Positions 7,595 through 11,337 of a stretch of DNA of 11,337 nucleotides are shown here, piece after piece. Made by a program: the position numbers and the translations under genes. The DNA comes from Ichthyophonus hoferi. Lineage: Eukaryota > Opisthokonta > Ichthyosporea > Ichthyophonida > Ichthyophonidae. Under the pieces are notes generated by a model. The model saw nothing but the letters and a program-made list of their open reading frames with translations, searched no databases and was not told the origin of the DNA. How positions within the stretch are numbered: position 1 is the first letter of the stretch; every line of letters begins with the position of its first letter. The DNA is taken from assembly GCA_002751075.1 (NCBI GenBank), contig NAOQ01000268.1:55668-67004 (forward strand), read 5' to 3'.

Positions 7595-10500
7595 ATGGTG
7601 GGACGGGTAATTAATGCAGCAGAAATTGCAAAGCAATATGAGTATGTATTATTTTATATTAGATTAGATTAAATTAGATTAAATTAGATTAGATTAGATT
7701 AGATTATATTATATTATATTATATTATATTAGATAGGATTATATTAGATTAGATTAGATTGGATTAGATTGGATTGGATTGGATTAGATTAGATAAAATT
7801 AAATTAAATTATAGATTACTGATATTATTATTATGATTATAATTTAACCTACCATACTACCATTGCCTTATATTATAGCCTACCTATATCCATTTATATA
7901 TAACAAACCTCTCAATCCCCCTAGTACTACATTGGAATAAAATGAAATTTCAATTAAATGAATGAAACTTCCCATTACTATTTAAAATAACCATATATAC
8001 CAATAATATCCCCCTAATAATATTCCCTTAATACACTAGAAATGAATTGAAAATCTGTTTAAATTATACCCTTACCCCTACCCCCTAGCCTACTACCAAT
8101 GGACACTACTGTATATCAGTAGAATCCCGCTAATTTTCATTAGAGATGAAGGGGGAAATTTCACAAAACCCCGCCTAAACCCCTTTCATTATTAGTGTAA
8201 ATTACATTGTACATGTATAGATAATTAACTTATTATTCTACAGGGATGAAGTGAAAGCTCAGGTGAATCAGTTAGAAACCCCTCCATTACTGGTGGGATA
8301 TCTAGCCAATGACGATCCATCTGCAAGGAAATATGCAGAGTGGACACAGAAAACATGTAGGAATACAGGTATATAATAGGATAGGATAGGATAGCGTAGG
8401 ATGGAAGTATAGTATATTATTACATAGTATATAGAAGATATATAGTTTATATTACTAAATATATCTTAATGCAGGAATTCAATTTGAGCTGCGAGAGGTG
8501 CACAGGATGCAGTTGGAGGAACATATTGATATAGCCAATGAGGATAAGGTGCGTGGGATTTTAAAATTAAAATGCTAAAATTAAAATTAAAATATTAAAA
8601 GATTAAAAAATTATACAAATATTTATAGTGGTAACCTTAATTAGGAAAAGTAGAGTTTTATACTAGATTTTTATATTAAAATTAAAATACTAAAATAAAA
8701 AATATATATATATTTCCGTTGTTAATGGTGATAAAGTAATTCAAATTTAAATATTAAAATATTTCAATTTTAAAATATTTAAAAAATATGTATATGCAAA
8801 GCTATTTCGATAACTAACTCTGGGCTAGTAGTTAATAGCAGTAATGCGATTAAAATTAAACGGTATTGTTATTGGTAGATTAAATAAAATTAGCTTAGAG
8901 TGTAACGTAATGCTTTTAAATTATAGGCCAATGGTAGGAGAGCTAGACAAATTAAAATTTTAATTATTAGTTAATTAGAATTAGATCGAGTTTTAATTGG
9001 CTAGGAATTAATTAAACTAATTATTACCATAATATTAGTAGAGGACGCTTTGACCGTTACTAGGGTTATAAAATATAATTATTATTTTTTTCAGTGGAAC
9101 CCATTTCCTTCATTATATTATATTATATTATATTATAGTAGTTAATTGCCATACTATGTTATGTTACAGACCATCTATCTTCAATACATACAGATTAGTC
9201 GCTTATCAACCATTATAATAATTGGATAGCATTTAGATCACTTTCTATATCCTGAAAGACAATGCGTAGTATATATATATATATACCTACATACACATAG
9301 ATGTGTATAAAGATATATAGATAGAGATAAAGATTGAGATATAAACTCCCTTTTACTATAGGGCGAGCATGCCTATATAATAATCTAATCACAGAGTTTG
9401 ATTGGTGTAAAGACGCACCCACAGAAATATATATGATAGGTCTAAATGGTACCTACTAACCACTAATTTACCAATGGTCTCTCAGGATGTCAACGGTATT
9501 ATAATTTATTATCCAGTGTTTGGAGGGGGCCAGGTAAGAAGATATGATATGATTGGATAAGTCAGGTTAGGTTTGGTTATAGTATGATATGATACAATAT
9601 AATTGGTGTGTTGTAAGTAATATTAGCCATGATTGATTTATAGAAAAACATACATATTATATAATTGCCCTGTCAACAATAGCTTTCATATTTTAAAATT
9701 TTACCATGGTAATCTAGATCTATGTAGATTATGTAGGGTAATCACTACGATAGGAAAATATAGACTGGTTAATCTTTAGTTTACCCAGTCACATTAAAGG
9801 TTGATATTCTTACCTAACACTATACTTTCTATTGTATCACACTGCAAAAAGACCATTACATAACTATATATGCATATATTATTAAATAGAGTTTTAATTC
9901 ACCAACACCAATAGGATTGCTATCTTTAAAAAATATTACTATATACTATATGCGCATAACGTATAATATATCTATAAATACATGTTACTAAGTATAATTT
10001 TAATTTACCAATAGGATGGTTATCTTCAAAACTGTGTTAATCCAATGAAAGATGTTGAAGGTCTCTGCCACTTATACCGGTAAATATATATATAGTTTAC
10101 ATAAAATAAGATTGTCCTGTCAGCTTCTCTTATTTAAAATCTTAATGGTAATTAATAATATGTTTATTATATAATTATATAAATACAGCTGTAAGGTTAA
10201 TGGGTTAACATTTTATTTTTATTTTTATAAAGATTGATTGCATAGTGAAGAATACCATTCACAAACAATCTGTGTTTAAATAAATTAATTAATTGACTGT
10301 TAATTTTTGACACCGAATCCACTGTTGTGTTAACTTTTTTAATATTTAATAAAACAATAGTATAATATTTTCTATGTTTTTAAAAACACACCCAGGTAAG
10401 TACTTGCGATATGTTTGCATATACAAGCATACATAAACACGGACATATATATATATATATAGTATAGCAGTTTAAATTGTAAATTATATGTAGAGTTAGA

Positions 10501-11193
10501 ACATTTGTTACTTTAACAATTTGGGATTTAAATTTTTTTCTTGGTTCCCTATTAAGTCTATTATGATATAGTTGGGTTTATACCTAATATACACCAATGG
10601 TAAATAGGCTATAGATCCCTTTTATTGGTTGGCATAATTAAAGTTAATTGCAGGATAATTATTGACCAAATTGGGTGTAATTATTTCATGATCACTATGG
10701 AGGATTACTATATATAGCTTGCAAATGAATAACCAATCACAGATATAATAGTACATAAGGAAGGGTTAGATATTTATAGTGATATAATCTCAACTAAAAT
10801 ATAATTATGAGTATTCATTGGTGTTTGGTAACTTATTAATTGTATTACATTAGTCAAACAAATCATATATAGGTGTGATGTTATTTTAAGCCATTATAAT
10901 TATATTTAGCAAGTAGCGATCATTCCCAATTTTTAATGGCTGATTAAATAATTAAATCACCAATCATTTAGGGCCCTATCTATCTTCTTCCATTAAGCCA
11001 TGATATGTATCCTATCAACTGTGACCTACTTTTCATATATACATACATATATATATACTATCCCAAATATTATCACATATACCAACCTTTACAACATCCA
11101 ATCAGACGCAACATGTACCATAACAACCGTTATCTTGATCATGCACAACAGCAAAAGTCAATCTTACCATGTACACCTTTAGCAATAGCCAAG
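7595..11193 (+). CDS. MTD1: NAD-dependent methylenetetrahydrofolate dehydrogenase, Mtd1 type, 5' part (6 exons)
   Basis: Exons are 7595-7641, 8244-8368, 8475-8548, 9486-9533, 10015-10079 and 11106-11193. They join in frame into 149 residues, and the gene runs off the right edge (yeast Mtd1 has 320 residues). Donors are gtatgt, gtatat, gtgcgt, gtaaga, gtaaat and gttaga, and every acceptor ends in AG. The protein follows yeast Mtd1 closely: GRVINAAEIAKQY at the N-terminus, PPLLVGYLANDDPSARKYAE at 29-48, NGIIIYYPVFG at 85-95, KDVEGL at 110-115 and SILPCTPLAIAK at 138-149. Mtd1 oxidises 5,10-methylene-THF to 5,10-methenyl-THF with NAD+ in one-carbon metabolism. Tyr46 is kept, but the Lys expected four residues later in bifunctional enzymes is Thr50. 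Tyr90 and Cys142 match yeast Tyr98 and Cys150. This is the monofunctional pattern without cyclohydrolase. The NAD-binding Rossmann half is outside the window. No N-terminal targeting peptide is apparent, so the protein is probably cytosolic like the yeast enzyme. Confidence 0.9.
7657..7817. repeat. (ATTAG)n pentanucleotide array in Mtd1-like intron 1
   Basis: Tandem AGATT pentamers pass through the variants AAATT, ATATT and GGATT. The array begins 15 nt after the exon 1 donor and fills about a quarter of intron 1. Runs of the same variant lie together, as expected when point changes arise and then spread by slippage. Confidence 0.85.
7917..8085. repeat. Clustered C-runs (CCCCCTA) in Mtd1-like intron 1
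   Basis: CCCCCTA occurs at 7917, 8010 and 8081, and the last copy is preceded by CCC (8069) and CCCCTA (8075). On the - strand the tract at 8069-8085 reads as three consecutive G-runs separated by TA and TAA. It is C-rich against an otherwise AT-rich intron and resembles degenerate telomere-type sequence. Confidence 0.45.
8106..8122. repeat. Short hairpin in Mtd1-like intron 1
   Basis: CTACTG and CAGTAG are perfect six-base arms around a TATAT loop, about 120 nt before exon 2. This may be chance. Confidence 0.35.
8549..9485. other. Mtd1-like intron 3 (937 nt), no further exon seen
   Basis: The intron contains decayed ttaaaatta words (8563-8770), a TTATA run at about 9112-9136 and an (AT)n patch at 9270-9284. 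The acceptor is taccaatggtctctcag. A - strand frame at 9213-9422 is low-complexity in its C-terminal half and matches nothing I know. Confidence 0.6.
9650..9712. repeat. Intron 4 copy of a segment shared with intron 5
   Basis: Shared words in the same order are ACATA, ATTG-CCTGTCA, AGCTT, ATTTTAAAAT/ATTTAAAAT and ATGGTAAT. They match 10098-10155, just downstream of exon 5. The copies differ by a few small gaps. This looks like an old duplication or two insertions of one small element. Confidence 0.45.
9891..9930 (+). repeat. Decayed duplicate of the exon 5 splice acceptor
   Basis: The sequence (g)TTTTAATT(c)ACCAA, then TAGGAT-G-TATCTT-AAAA, repeats the last bases of intron 4 and the first 17 bases of exon 5 (9997-10031). 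The decoy AG|GAT junction at 9914/9915 lies exactly 100 bp before the true one at 10014/10015. The decoy carries a six-base caccaa insertion. If spliced it would read GAT TGC TAT CTT TAA, so it meets a stop at once. Confidence 0.55.
10098..10155. repeat. Intron 5 copy of the segment shared with intron 4
   Basis: This copy begins 18 nt after the exon 5 donor and matches 9650-9712. Together with the duplicated acceptor it suggests that the neighbourhood of exon 5 was shaped by local duplication. Confidence 0.45.
10393..10401 (+). promoter_or_regulatory. Consensus 5' splice site CAG|GTAAGT inside Mtd1-like intron 5
   Basis: This nine-base perfect U1 match is better than any donor actually used by the gene. 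A candidate acceptor (caatag, ending at 10360) would define a 35-nt pseudoexon. Its inclusion would shift the reading frame. It could also act as a U1 site that suppresses premature polyadenylation in an AT-rich intron, or be unused. Confidence 0.4.
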
Positions 11194-11337
11194 GTTAGAG
11201 CATACTAATTACTAATTACTAATTACTAATTACTAATTACTCATTACTATTATTATTACTATTACTATTACTATTACTATTACTATTACTATTACTATTA
11301 CTATTATTATTTACTATTACTATCACTATTACTATTA
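11194..11337. repeat. (ACTAATT)n and (ACTATT)n arrays in Mtd1-like intron 6
   Basis: After the gttaga donor come five perfect ACTAATT heptamers (11204-11238), one variant copy (actcatt), and then a (ACTATT)n hexamer array that runs to the window edge with a few interruptions. Read in phase, the heptamers give TACTAAT, which resembles a branch-point sequence. They sit at the wrong end of the intron for that role, so slippage is the simpler reading. Confidence 0.85.

Noticed and set aside
7657-7817. Interstitial telomere array (TTAGA resembles TTAGG)
   Set aside because: The unit drifts among TTAGA, TTAAA, TTATA and TTGGA, like an ordinary microsatellite, with no steady telomere unit.
9213-9422. 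- strand open frame of 69 codons inside Mtd1-like intron 3
   Set aside because: The C-terminal half is a translation of AT and ATAG repeats, and no homologue is recognised for the N-terminal half.
11000-11208. Reading the whole open frame over Mtd1-like exon 6 as a separate protein
   Set aside because: Only 11106-11193 aligns with Mtd1. The part before the cag acceptor is intron sequence, and the residues after AIAK are read from the donor.

Overview
This is a very AT-rich eukaryotic nuclear window, packed with low-complexity DNA and holding short protein-coding exons split by spliceosomal introns. No ribosome-binding sites, operons, tRNA, rRNA, CRISPR array or recognisable autonomous mobile element were seen. 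The host cannot be named from this sequence. Homologues of the two clear genes occur in several eukaryotic supergroups. The AP2-like relic would fit an alga or another protist, but it does not exclude other lineages.

Layout: (a) 1-1273 has no supported gene. It carries a relatively GC-rich island at about 245-412 that looks like a diverged tandem pair of 84-nt units. (b) 1274-1773 on the + strand holds coding-like sequence. An AP2/ERF-like DNA-binding domain interrupted by one in-frame TGA is followed, in another frame, by an unrecognised C-terminal-like piece ending at TAA 1771-1773, with AATAAA 20 nt further on. (c) 2006-4380 on the - strand is a complete three-exon gene for a 51-residue STMP1-type (DUF4535) mitochondrial membrane microprotein. 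Its introns are built largely of minisatellite and microsatellite DNA. (d) 4381-7594 is a 3.2-kb AT-rich spacer between divergent genes. (e) From 7595 to the right edge on the + strand lie the first six exons of a monofunctional NAD-dependent methylenetetrahydrofolate dehydrogenase of the yeast Mtd1 type. They encode 149 residues, and the C-terminal half lies beyond the window.

The STMP1-like and Mtd1-like genes are transcribed away from each other. The STMP1-like gene converges with the 3' end of the doubtful + strand gene about 210 nt away. No operon-like cooperation is implied: one product probably sits in the mitochondrial inner membrane with the respiratory chain, and the other works in folate one-carbon metabolism. 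I did not find a convincing undescribed multigene system. The most rewarding observations are the microprotein gene with satellite-filled introns, the AP2-like relic, a duplicated splice acceptor 100 bp upstream of an Mtd1 exon, related segments in two Mtd1 introns, and an apparent excess of CCAAT/ATTGG pentamers.
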